Below, in pieces: positions 1 to 4,924 of a DNA stretch of 7,655 bases. Source of the stretch: Anaerolineaceae bacterium (GTDB lineage: Bacteria > Chloroflexota > Anaerolineae > JAAYZQ01); NCBI GenBank assembly GCA_012514775.1, contig JAAYZQ010000319.1, forward strand, positions 1-7,655. The letters run 5' to 3'. The notes below the pieces were generated by a model, which saw only the letters and a program-made list of their open reading frames with translations, was not told the origin of the DNA and searched no databases. The first letter of the stretch is position 1. Each line of letters starts with the position of its first letter. The position numbers were made by a program, and so were the translations under genes.

Positions 1-1
1 G

Positions 2-1414
2 CCGGCCAACATTTTCGTCGGCCCCGGCGACCACGTCACCCTCACCGACTTTGGCATCGCCAAGGCCGCCTCCGAGACCCAGCACCTCACCCGCACCGGC
101 ACCCTCATGGGCACCCCCGAGTACATGGCGCCGGAGCAAGCCACCGGCGGCGAGGTGGACCATCGTACCGACCTCTATGCCCTGGGCGTCGTCCTTTACC
201 AGATGCTCGTCGGCCACGTGCCCTTCCGCGGCACGACGCCCCACGCCGTCCTGCACAACGTCATCTACGAGCCGCCCCTGGCCCCCCGCCAGGTGAACCC
301 CAACCTCTCCGCCGCCCTGGAGGGCGTCATCCTCAAGGCCATCGCCAAGCAGCCCGAGCAGCGCTTCCAGCGCGGCGCCGAGCTGGTCCGGGCTCTACGC
401 CGGGCCACCGAGGGCGCGGCCAGGGACGCCTTCGAGCCGGCAGCACCCCGCCGGCCGGCGCCGGTTGCTGCCCAGCCCGTGGCACCGCCGCCACGGAGGC
501 GCTCTGCACTGCCCTGGCTGCTGGGAGCGGCAGCAGCCCTTCTCATCCTCGGCACCGCCGCCGTCGTCGCCATGCTCCTCATAAACGGCGGCCCACCCGT
601 GCTCCCGCCGGCGACGCAGGTGGCGGACGAGAACCCGCCCGAGCCCACCCTGACCGCGGCCGCGCCCTCCTCGGTGCCCACGTCAGCGGCCACGTCAGCG
701 CCCACAGCAGTGCCCACCGCCGACGTTGGGCAGCGCGAGGAAGAGCTTCTGGCGCGGCTGGACTGGCGCCGGGACAACGGAGAGCCCATCGTCGTTCGCC
801 GGGCGCCCGCGCCGCCGAGCCTGGATGGGAGCCTGGATGAGTGGGCCGGCCCGGAGTATGATGTGTCCCACGTGGTGTTTCGGCCGGAGAACTGGCAGGG
901 CCGGGACGATCATGCCGCTTCTTTCCGCGCCATGTGGGACGGGGACTATCTCTACCTGGGACTCACCATCCAGGACGATCGGCTCGTTCAGCTTGGCAGC
1001 GGAAGCACCATCTACGCCGGCGACGACGTGGAGATTCAGCTCGACACCGACCTCGACGGGGACCGGATGGCAGCCGGGCTTTCGGAGGACGACAGCCAGA
1101 TGGGTTTTGCCATCATGGATCTGGATGCGGGCAGCCACGAGGCCTATGTCTGGCGGCCGCCCTCGCGGGAGCGACCCTTGACCCTCGACCTGGCAGCACG
1201 AAAAACGCCGGCCGGGTACACGGTAGAAACCGCGATACCCTGGCCGGCGCTCAACCTCAATCCTCAAAGCGAGACCGCCTACGGCTTTTGTCTCAGCCTG
1301 GCCGATACCGACACTCCCGGTCTGGTCGATCAGGAGTCCATGATCTCGACCTGTCCGCGGCGGGAATGGGGCGACCCCACCACCTGGGGCACGTTGGTCC
1401 TGGTCGACTGGTAG
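2..1414 (+). CDS. Receptor-type Ser/Thr protein kinase with CBM9-like extracytoplasmic domain (5' truncated)
   Basis: This is the C-terminal 470 residues of a Hanks-type membrane Ser/Thr kinase; the N-lobe and HRD catalytic motif lie before the window. The reading frame is open from base 2. It starts with PAN (end of the catalytic loop), then DFG at residues 16-18 (Mg binding), the activation segment ending GTPEYMAPE at 37-45, and the DLYALGVVLYQML helix from residue 57. A Pro/Arg-rich juxtamembrane stretch precedes one transmembrane helix (about 171-194), followed by a Pro/Thr/Ala-rich linker (about 200-240). Residues about 261-470 resemble the family 9 carbohydrate-binding (CBM9/DOMON-like) fold: SLDGSLDEW near the start, YLYLGLTIQDD, then DDVEIQLDTDLDGD. 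The inferred role is a surface sensor that signals into the cytoplasm by phosphorylation. The ligand is unknown; CBM9-like domains in sensors do not always bind sugar. An internal ATG at 107 is not the true start, because kinase motifs continue upstream of it. Confident for kinase and helix, moderate for CBM9. Confidence 0.9.
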   Translation, partial: PANIFVGPGDHVTLTDFGIAKAASETQHLTRTGTLMGTPEYMAPEQATGGEVDHRTDLYALGVVLYQMLVGHVPFRGTTPHAVLHNVIYEPPLAPRQVNPNLSAALEGVILKAIAKQPEQRFQRGAELVRALRRATEGAARDAFEPAAPRRPAPVAAQPVAPPPRRRSALPWLLGAAAALLILGTAAVVAMLLINGGPPVLPPATQVADENPPEPTLTAAAPSSVPTSAATSAPTAVPTADVGQREEELLARLDWRRDNGEPIVVRRAPAPPSLDGSLDEWAGPEYDVSHVVFRPENWQGRDDHAASFRAMWDGDYLYLGLTIQDDRLVQLGSGSTIYAGDDVEIQLDTDLDGDRMAAGLSEDDSQMGFAIMDLDAGSHEAYVWRPPSRERPLTLDLAARKTPAGYTVETAIPWPALNLNPQSETAYGFCLSLADTDTPGLVDQESMISTCPRREWGDPTTWGTLVLVDW

Positions 1415-1416
1415 CC

Positions 1417-1442
1417 TGGCGGCTCACTCCGCCACGTTCTTC
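1417..1442 (+). terminator. Possible intrinsic terminator after the kinase gene
   Basis: A perfect 6-bp stem TGGCGG/CCGCCA with loop CTCACT lies 2 bases after the kinase stop and is followed by the T-rich CGTTCTTC. It sits in the 39-base gap between convergent genes. The T tract is interrupted, so this is a weak candidate. Confidence 0.4.
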
Positions 1443-1453
1443 AAACCCGGGGC

Positions 1454-1963
1454 CTAGAGCCGGATCAGGCTCTCCTTCTGCTGGCCGTTACGCACGTAGG
1501 TCAGCGACAGGTCGCGTCCCTTGGGCATGCCGGATACGAGCTTGTGCAGGTCGTCGGCGACGACCACAGGCTGGCCGCCGAGGGCAGTGACGACGTCACC
1601 CTGGCGCAGCCCGGCACGCTCGGCCGGCGATCCGCTCCGCACCCGGCCGACGTATGCACCAGAGCTGGGAATGCCGGGGTTCTTTTTCGCCTGCCGGGCT
1701 GCATCGGCCACTGCGGCGCCCAGCTTGGGCTGGGAGTTCTGCAGCAACTGCATCAGGCGCGGCTGGTCAAAGCCGACGACAACCTGGCCGCCGACCGAGA
1801 TCACCGGCACCCCCTGCTGGCCCGAGAGCCGCACCATTTCCATGGCCGCCTTGCGATCGGCGGCCACGTTCTTTTCCACGAACGACACCCCTTGCCGTTT
1901 GAGAAACTGTTTCGCCTGGTAGCAGTAGCCACAGGTAGGTGTCGTGTAAATCGTTACCTTCAT
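1454..1963 (-). CDS. Glutaredoxin-PDZ fusion protein
   Basis: A 169-residue predicted cytoplasmic thiol oxidoreductase. Residues 1-76 are a glutaredoxin-like thioredoxin fold: MKVTIYTTPTC start, redox motif C11-G-Y-C14, and the GVPVISVGGQVVVGFD signature with the cis-proline and GG substrate loop. This resembles the YruB-type glutaredoxin-like family. After a linker of about 20 residues, residues about 95-169 form a PDZ domain: AYVGRV, then SPAERAGLRQGDVVTALGGQPV, then a DLHKLV helix. PDZ domains bind C-termini or exposed peptides, so the fusion may bring the active site to chosen protein clients; that is inference. The ATG at 1963 was chosen because the fold begins exactly there and GAGG lies upstream. 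The frame is open further upstream to 2077, but only over the antisense-like His codons of the neighbour. It lies 22 bases after the disulfide oxidoreductase stop, so it is probably cotranscribed. No signal peptide is seen. Confidence 0.88.
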   Translation of the reverse strand: MKVTIYTTPTCGYCYQAKQFLKRQGVSFVEKNVAADRKAAMEMVRLSGQQGVPVISVGGQVVVGFDQPRLMQLLQNSQPKLGAAVADAARQAKKNPGIPSSGAYVGRVRSGSPAERAGLRQGDVVTALGGQPVVVADDLHKLVSGMPKGRDLSLTYVRNGQQKESLIRL

Positions 1964-1985
1964 CTCTTGCCTCGAACGCCCGCGG

Positions 1986-2729
1986 TTAGTGGGTGTGGAC
2001 GTGATCGTGCGTGTGAACGTGTCCGTTCCCATGCTCGTGTTCGTGATCGTGCTCCGTGACGGCCGGGGCCTTGCCAACCGCTTCCAGCAACTTGGCCAGC
2101 ATCATCGGCTCCGGAACTGCCCCCTCCTGGTGATAGTTCTCGTTGATGACCGTGCGCGGCACGCCGTACACGCTGTATTTGTTTGCCAGGTGCGGGAACT
2201 CGATGGCTTCAATCATGTCGGCGCGGATGAGGTCGCTCTCCATGGCGAACCTGTGAGCCAGGCGCACAGCCTGGGGGCAGTACGGGCAGGTTGGCGTGAC
2301 AAAGACCTGGAAATGGACCGGCTCGGTCAGCTCGGCCACTGCCTGCTTGCTCTTGGGCTGCAAGCCCGATTCGCCCTTGGAGACGTCGATGATGTCTTCG
2401 ACGATGCTGGTAAACTCGTAACCCGACGGAATGCCGTAGAAGCGAATGCCATAGTCCTTGTCAGTCTCGGCCTCTGAACGTAGGATGGCGATGGCCGGAA
2501 TCTTGTCGATGCCGTACAACTCGGCCACTGCCTTGTCCGACACAAAGTTATAGATTTCGGCCGTGATCTTGTCCGAGAGCTCTGCGACCTCCTCTACGAT
2601 CTGGCGTGTCTCGCCACAGAACTGGCATTCGACACTCTGGGTAAACATCAAGATCTTGACCGGGCTCACCAGCTCGGTTTCAAACTCATTGCGCAGGTGC
2701 TCCGCATCCTTTGCAGAAATAAGTGCCAT
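1986..2729 (-). CDS. Two-domain protein disulfide oxidoreductase (PDO family) with His-rich C-terminal tail
   Basis: A 247-residue tandem thioredoxin-fold protein of the PDO/glutaredoxin-like type known from thermophilic archaea and some bacteria. The first fold carries C35-Q-F-C38 and cis-Pro78 (KIPAI). The second carries C148-P-Y-C151 and cis-Pro191 (GVPRT). CPYC is the classical glutaredoxin motif and is usually the more active site in the family. PDOs reduce, form or isomerise protein disulfides, typically in the cytoplasm with electrons from a thioredoxin reductase. Residues 227-247 are a tail with ten histidines alternating with D/E/T/V, which is not part of the fold and looks metal-binding. 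The start is ATG with GGAGG 7 bases upstream. An ECF-type promoter at 2810-2781 lies in front, identical in layout to that of the sigma gene, so expression is expected under thiol stress. The Grx-PDZ gene follows after 22 bases. Confidence 0.92.
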   Translation of the reverse strand: MALISAKDAEHLRNEFETELVSPVKILMFTQSVECQFCGETRQIVEEVAELSDKITAEIYNFVSDKAVAELYGIDKIPAIAILRSEAETDKDYGIRFYGIPSGYEFTSIVEDIIDVSKGESGLQPKSKQAVAELTEPVHFQVFVTPTCPYCPQAVRLAHRFAMESDLIRADMIEAIEFPHLANKYSVYGVPRTVINENYHQEGAVPEPMMLAKLLEAVGKAPAVTEHDHEHEHGNGHVHTHDHVHTH

Positions 2730-2780
2730 TTAGGAACCTCCATCATGTTTTTTCAGGGTCTCGACCCGCACCCTTTACCC

Positions 2781-2810
2781 CGTTAGATGCAAAATCGGGC
2801 CAAAGGTTTC
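2781..2810 (-). promoter_or_regulatory. ECF-sigma promoter for the disulfide oxidoreductase operon
   Basis: Read on the minus strand: GAAACCTTTG, a 10-base spacer, then GCATCTAACG. The GAAACYT element is 16 bases from TCTAA, like the RpoE-type layout (GGAACTT, about 16, TCTAA). It matches the promoter at 3810-3781 in 24 of 30 positions, with 9/10 in each outer block. Expected transcription start is about 45 bases before the ATG at 2729, leaving room for the GGAGG ribosome site. Confidence 0.75.
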
Positions 2811-2823
2811 ATCCCTGGCCCGA
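2791..2823 (-). terminator. Possible terminator after the anti-sigma gene, overlapping the downstream promoter
   Basis: On the minus strand a 7-bp stem TCGGGCC/GGCCCGA with a 15-base loop is followed by TTTT. Three more A-T pairs are possible beyond one mismatch. It lies about 45 bases after the anti-sigma stop. The loop contains most of the -35 element of the next promoter. A second hairpin without a T tract (TGGCGC/GCGCCA, 2836-2851) sits between it and the anti-sigma stop. The T tract is short, so termination is probably partial. Confidence 0.4.
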
Positions 2824-2866
2824 ATTTCTCGCAGGTGGCGCCAATGCGCCATTCTAGTCCAGCTTA

Positions 2867-3106
2867 TTAGTCCAGGTTGAGCACGCGATATAGGCGGGCC
2901 CTGACATCGTCGGGCATGGATGGCCGGGATTGTGTCCGATAAAGCACAATGGTGCGCCGCAGCGTATCGACCAGCACCCGGCAATCGGGGCACTCGGCAA
3001 GGTGCGCCTCCAGCTCGGCACAAAGCGCCTCTTCTAGCTCCCCATCAACATAGTCGCACAGCGTGCTCAACAGCTCTCTGCAATCATGTCTTTCGTCACT
3101 ACACAC
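2867..3106 (-). CDS. Zinc-binding anti-sigma factor (ZAS / zf-HC2, RsrA-like)
   Basis: A 79-residue protein right after the sigma gene, predicted to bind the ECF sigma factor and block it until its zinc-thiol centre is oxidised. The zinc motif is H35-x3-C39-x2-C42 with an upstream C9. The C9-to-H35 spacing (26) is the same as I recall for C11-to-H37 in Streptomyces RsrA, whose zinc cysteines form a disulfide on oxidation and release SigR. Extra cysteines are C2, C17 and C29. The remainder is a helical sigma-binding tail ending VRARLYRVLNLD. No transmembrane segment is present, so it senses the cytoplasm. The GTG start at 3106 was chosen because a purine-rich GAGGGGGGAAG lies just upstream and the gene then begins 34 bases after the sigma stop. 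The frame stays open to 3217, but that extension overlaps sigma and looks unlike protein of this family. Confidence 0.85.
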   Translation of the reverse strand: MCSDERHDCRELLSTLCDYVDGELEEALCAELEAHLAECPDCRVLVDTLRRTIVLYRTQSRPSMPDDVRARLYRVLNLD

Positions 3107-3140
3107 AACTTCCCCCCTCAACCTCCACGAGGCGCCCGGG

Positions 3141-3770
3141 TCACGCCGCAGCCCGCACGCCGCGGGCGCCTTCTTCGAAATAGTCCGACAGGCGGTCTCG
3201 AAGCCAGAGCCGGGCACGGTGGAGTCGTGTCTTGACGGTCGGAACGCTAATGCCCAGAACCTCGGCCGTCTCGCTCCCCGACAGCCCCTGGATGTCGCGC
3301 ATGATAAAGGTCGCGCGCAAGGTATCGGGCAGCTCGGCGATGGCGCGATCCATCACGTCTCGGGCTTCGGCGGTGAGCAACTGGTCGTCCGGCACCGACG
3401 ACCAATCCACCAGGTGCCGGGGCACGTAGGAACCTTCGCCGTCCGGATCCGCACCAGGTGGAGGGACATCCAGCGAAAAGGAGGTCATCCGGCTGCGCTT
3501 GCGCAGGCGCATCAGGCTGGCATTGTAGGCGATGCGATACAGCCAGGTGGAGAGCTTGGAACGGCCCTCAAACCCGTCGATGGCCTCAAAGGCGCTCAGG
3601 AACGTCTCCTGAAGGACGTCTTCCGCCTCCTGCTCATCGCCGAGCAGCTTATAGGCGACATTGTATACGTTCGCCGAATGCAGCTCCAGGAGCTGGCGAT
3701 AAGCCTCCGGCGTGCCTGCCCTCAGCCCTCGCAGCAGCTCCGCTTCACCTGCAAAGGCGTCATCGACCAC
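3141..3770 (-). CDS. ECF-family RNA polymerase sigma factor
   Basis: A 209-residue alternative sigma factor of the SigE/RpoE-like ECF group. Region 2 spans about residues 13-94 (EAYRQLLELH, then DVLQETFLSAF at 51-61, and KLSTWLYRIAYN at 72-83, the -10 recognition and core-binding region). A linker of about 40 residues follows, then region 4 at about 134-194 (LPDTLRATFIMRDIQGLSGSETAEVLGIS, with the -35-binding helix VPTVKTRLHRAR at 177-187). The start codon is GTG, with AAAGGAG 7 bases upstream. The anti-sigma gene follows after 34 bases, the usual sigma/anti-sigma pair. An ECF promoter immediately upstream matches the one before the disulfide oxidoreductase gene, implying autoregulation, and a sigma-70-type promoter lies further up (3867-3839). 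The combination points to a thiol-stress regulator functionally like SigR, though that role is inferred. Confidence 0.93.
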   Translation of the reverse strand: MVDDAFAGEAELLRGLRAGTPEAYRQLLELHSANVYNVAYKLLGDEQEAEDVLQETFLSAFEAIDGFEGRSKLSTWLYRIAYNASLMRLRKRSRMTSFSLDVPPPGADPDGEGSYVPRHLVDWSSVPDDQLLTAEARDVMDRAIAELPDTLRATFIMRDIQGLSGSETAEVLGISVPTVKTRLHRARLWLRDRLSDYFEEGARGVRAAA

Positions 3771-3780
3771 CCTTACACTC

Positions 3781-3810
3781 CTTTAGATGCAGAATGCCGC
3801 CAAAAGTTTC
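3781..3810 (-). promoter_or_regulatory. Autoregulatory ECF-sigma promoter of the sigma gene
   Basis: Minus strand: GAAACTTTTG, 10 bases, GCATCTAAAG. GAAACTT lies 16 bases from TCTAA, as in RpoE-type promoters. The last bases of the -10 element run directly into the ribosome site AAAGGAG of the sigma gene. A start 6-8 bases downstream of the -10 would leave a leader of only about 4-7 bases without that site. Confidence 0.75.
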
Positions 3811-3838
3811 GCGGGTCAAGAGTCAATCCCGCCAGCGC

Positions 3839-3867
3839 AGTGTAACAAAAAGAGGGAGACTTGTCAA
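3839..3867 (-). promoter_or_regulatory. Housekeeping sigma-70 promoter upstream of the sigma gene
   Basis: Minus strand TTGACA (3867-3862), 17-base spacer, TACACT (3844-3839). The -35 is perfect; the -10 matches 4 of 6 including the key TA...T. The -35 lies in the loop of the terminator of the operon upstream. Transcripts from here would include the AAAGGAG ribosome site at about 3785-3779. Confidence 0.5.
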
Positions 3868-3875
3868 TCTCCCTC
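3847..3875 (-). terminator. Intrinsic terminator of the CoA-binding / selenoprotein operon
   Basis: On the minus strand a perfect 8-bp stem GAGGGAGA/TCTCCCTC encloses the loop TTGACAAG and is followed by TTTTTGTT. It lies about 63 bases after the stop at 3938. It separates this operon from the sigma operon downstream. Confidence 0.8.
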
Positions 3876-3937
3876 GATGGTTGCCGGGCCATGGCACGCG
3901 GGCATTTCGCCGCCACGCCCGGCCTCTGTGCTTAAGG

Positions 3938-4288
3938 CTAGGAAGGGCGTTGCGCCATGGCCTCTTCGACCATGGGGAGGATGTGGTAGTAGTGGGCCGA
4001 GCCCACCAGGCGAATCTCCCCGTTCACCGTGACGAGGGGAAAGCCGAGGTGTCGCTCGTCGACGAGCCCCATCAGCTCGGCAAAGCGCTCCTGGTTTGCA
4101 GGGTCGGAGAGGTCGACGTAGGTTACCTCCACGGCATCTCCGTAGCGCAGTTTGAGATACATCTCGGTCACACGCGTGGTCTCCAACGAAGACCGTGATA
4201 CACCTCAGCCGCCGCCCGAGTCGCAGCTCTCCCGCACTCGGTGTCCATACACCTGGACGTAGACACTCCTGGCCTCATTGACGTTCAT
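3938..4288 (-). CDS. Candidate selenoprotein, thioredoxin-fold (DUF1462/YuzD-like), in-frame TGA at codon 28
   Basis: Read from the ATG at 4288, the frame gives 27 codons, a single TGA (4207-4205) and 88 more codons to TAG. With TGA as selenocysteine the product has 116 residues. Residues 9-15 (VYVQVYG) form a first beta strand. C22-D-S-G-G-G-U28-G is the presumed redox motif, followed by helix LETTRVTEMYLKL, strand VEVTYVDLSDP and GFPLVTVNGEIRLVG with the thioredoxin cis-proline. Length and order resemble YuzD-type thioredoxin-like proteins (about 108 residues), which I recall with cysteines in this region; family assignment is tentative. The ATG is supported by AGGAGG 4-5 bases upstream and a 4-base ATGA overlap with the CoA-binding gene. 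Without readthrough, the second part could start only at TTG 4186 or at the ATG of residue 43, neither with a clear ribosome site. Alternatives: a Cys codon changed to TGA by sequencing error, or a pseudogene. Confidence 0.65.
4178..4207 (-). promoter_or_regulatory. Candidate bacterial SECIS hairpin after the in-frame TGA
   Basis: Ten bases after the TGA (4207-4205), the minus strand folds as GGTCTT / CGTTG / GAGACC: five Watson-Crick pairs plus a closing U-G pair, with a 5-base loop. The loop has G at its second position followed by U, about 18 bases after the TGA. Bacterial SECIS elements are short stems starting soon after UGA whose small apical loop has G near its start and is read by SelB. 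A lower stem CAC/GTG is possible across a 4-base bulge. The fit is by eye only. Confidence 0.5.
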
Positions 4289-4716
4289 TGTCCCTCCTCT
4301 GCTGGCTCCTGATCCCACTCTCGTTTTTGAACCATGGCACAGGCATCGTACACCAACTGCATGCCGTGTGTCTCGCAGAACTCGATGGCCTCGTCCGATT
4401 CCGCACCGGGCTGCATCCAGATGCGCATTAGCCCCAGCTCGTGGGCCTGCCTGACCACCTGCTCGGTAACGGGTGGCGGTACCACCACGTTCACCACCTC
4501 GGGCCGCTCCGGTAGGTCTGCCAGCGTCGGATAAGCAACGGCACCCTCCACCTCTGTGACATTGGGGTTGACGGGATATACCCTGTAACCGGCATGCCGC
4601 AGCGAGCGAAAGACCCGGTTGCCATACTTGCTCCGGTCCTGGCTGGCGCCCACAATCGCCCACAGCCTGCGGTTCACGAAATCGGCGATGAGCTCCTCCT
4701 GATCCCTGGCTGCCAT
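4285..4716 (-). CDS. CoA-binding domain protein (YccU-like)
   Basis: A 143-residue single-domain Rossmann protein of the CoA_binding_2 type. Seen: LWAIVGASQDRSKYGNRVFR at residues 18-37 (nucleotide-binding glycine turn and first helix), YPVNPN at 47-52, VVNVVVPP at 74-81, IWMQPGAES at 99-107, and a C-terminal Cys126. These match the YccU family, where the domain binds CoA and has been linked to protein CoA-modification or redox balance; the exact role is unsettled. The ATG at 4716 has GGGAGGG just upstream. A strong sigma-70 promoter lies about 45 bases further up. Its stop overlaps the start of the candidate selenoprotein gene (ATGA), so the two are translationally coupled. Confidence 0.88.
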   Translation of the reverse strand: MAARDQEELIADFVNRRLWAIVGASQDRSKYGNRVFRSLRHAGYRVYPVNPNVTEVEGAVAYPTLADLPERPEVVNVVVPPPVTEQVVRQAHELGLMRIWMQPGAESDEAIEFCETHGMQLVYDACAMVQKREWDQEPAEEGQ

Positions 4717-4761
4717 GTCCCTCCCAGCTCCTCCAAATACCCCCCTGGGGTAAGCAAGTGA

Positions 4762-4790
4762 ATTCTAGCACAGCCTGGAACCGCTGTCAA
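4762..4790 (-). promoter_or_regulatory. Sigma-70 promoter for the CoA-binding / selenoprotein operon
   Basis: Minus strand TTGACA (4790-4785), exactly 17 bases, TAGAAT (4767-4762). The -35 is perfect and the -10 matches 5 of 6. It lies back to back with the plus-strand promoter at 4805; the two -35 boxes are 14 bases apart, so one regulator site could affect both. Confidence 0.8.
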
Positions 4791-4804
4791 GTTGCGGGTA
4801 CTAT

Positions 4805-4834
4805 TTGACAAAAGCCCTTCGATGGACGTATACT
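4805..4834 (+). promoter_or_regulatory. Sigma-70 promoter for the saccharopine-pathway operon
   Basis: TTGACA (4805-4810), 18-base spacer, TATACT (4829-4834). Both boxes are near consensus. It predicts transcription from about 4841 and a leader of about 117 bases before the ATG at 4958. Confidence 0.75.
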
Positions 4835-4896
4835 GTTGCCAGGTCGGCAGGGAGGCTGAGCTCACGCTTTCTGTTTTTCCCGGGGAGGCTGGCATC

Positions 4897-4924
4897 GGCC
4901 GGTGCATCGAGCACCGGCCTTTCT
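4897..4924 (+). other. Strong leader hairpin, possible attenuator
   Basis: A perfect 9-bp stem GGCCGGTGC/GCACCGGCC with loop ATCGA is followed by TTTCT, lying between the promoter and the ribosome site of the lysine-ketoglutarate reductase gene. It looks like a weak intrinsic terminator inside a leader. The leader also holds a direct repeat GGGAGGCTG at 4850-4858 and 4883-4891. I do not recognise a known riboswitch here; the leader is too short for a lysine riboswitch. Confidence 0.5.

Noticed and set aside
695..1267. Minus-strand ORF of 190 codons opposite the kinase sensor domain
   Set aside because: It is a mirror frame in GC-rich coding DNA; the plus-strand frame has clear domain signatures.
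1964..2077. N-terminal extension of the Grx-PDZ protein to 2077
   Set aside because: It is an out-of-frame reading of the His-rich tail of the neighbouring oxidoreductase gene, and the glutaredoxin fold begins at ATG 1963.
3107..3217. Anti-sigma start at ATG 3217
   Set aside because: It would overlap the end of the sigma gene by 77 bases and add non-family sequence; GTG 3106 has a ribosome site and the right length.
3063..3845. Long plus-strand ORF of 260 codons opposite the sigma gene
   Set aside because: It is an antisense shadow of the sigma and anti-sigma genes, with low-complexity protein-unlike sequence and no recognisable domain.
3938..4186. A stand-alone 82-residue protein starting at TTG 4186
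   Set aside because: It has no ribosome site, starts inside the proposed hairpin, and lacks the first beta strand and redox motif of the fold. It is better read as the C-terminal part of the frame crossing the TGA.
4205..4771. A 188-residue minus-strand ORF overlapping the CoA-binding gene
   Set aside because: Most of it is a shadow frame of the CoA-binding gene. Only its last 27 codons, from ATG 4288, are meaningful, as the N-terminus of the candidate selenoprotein.
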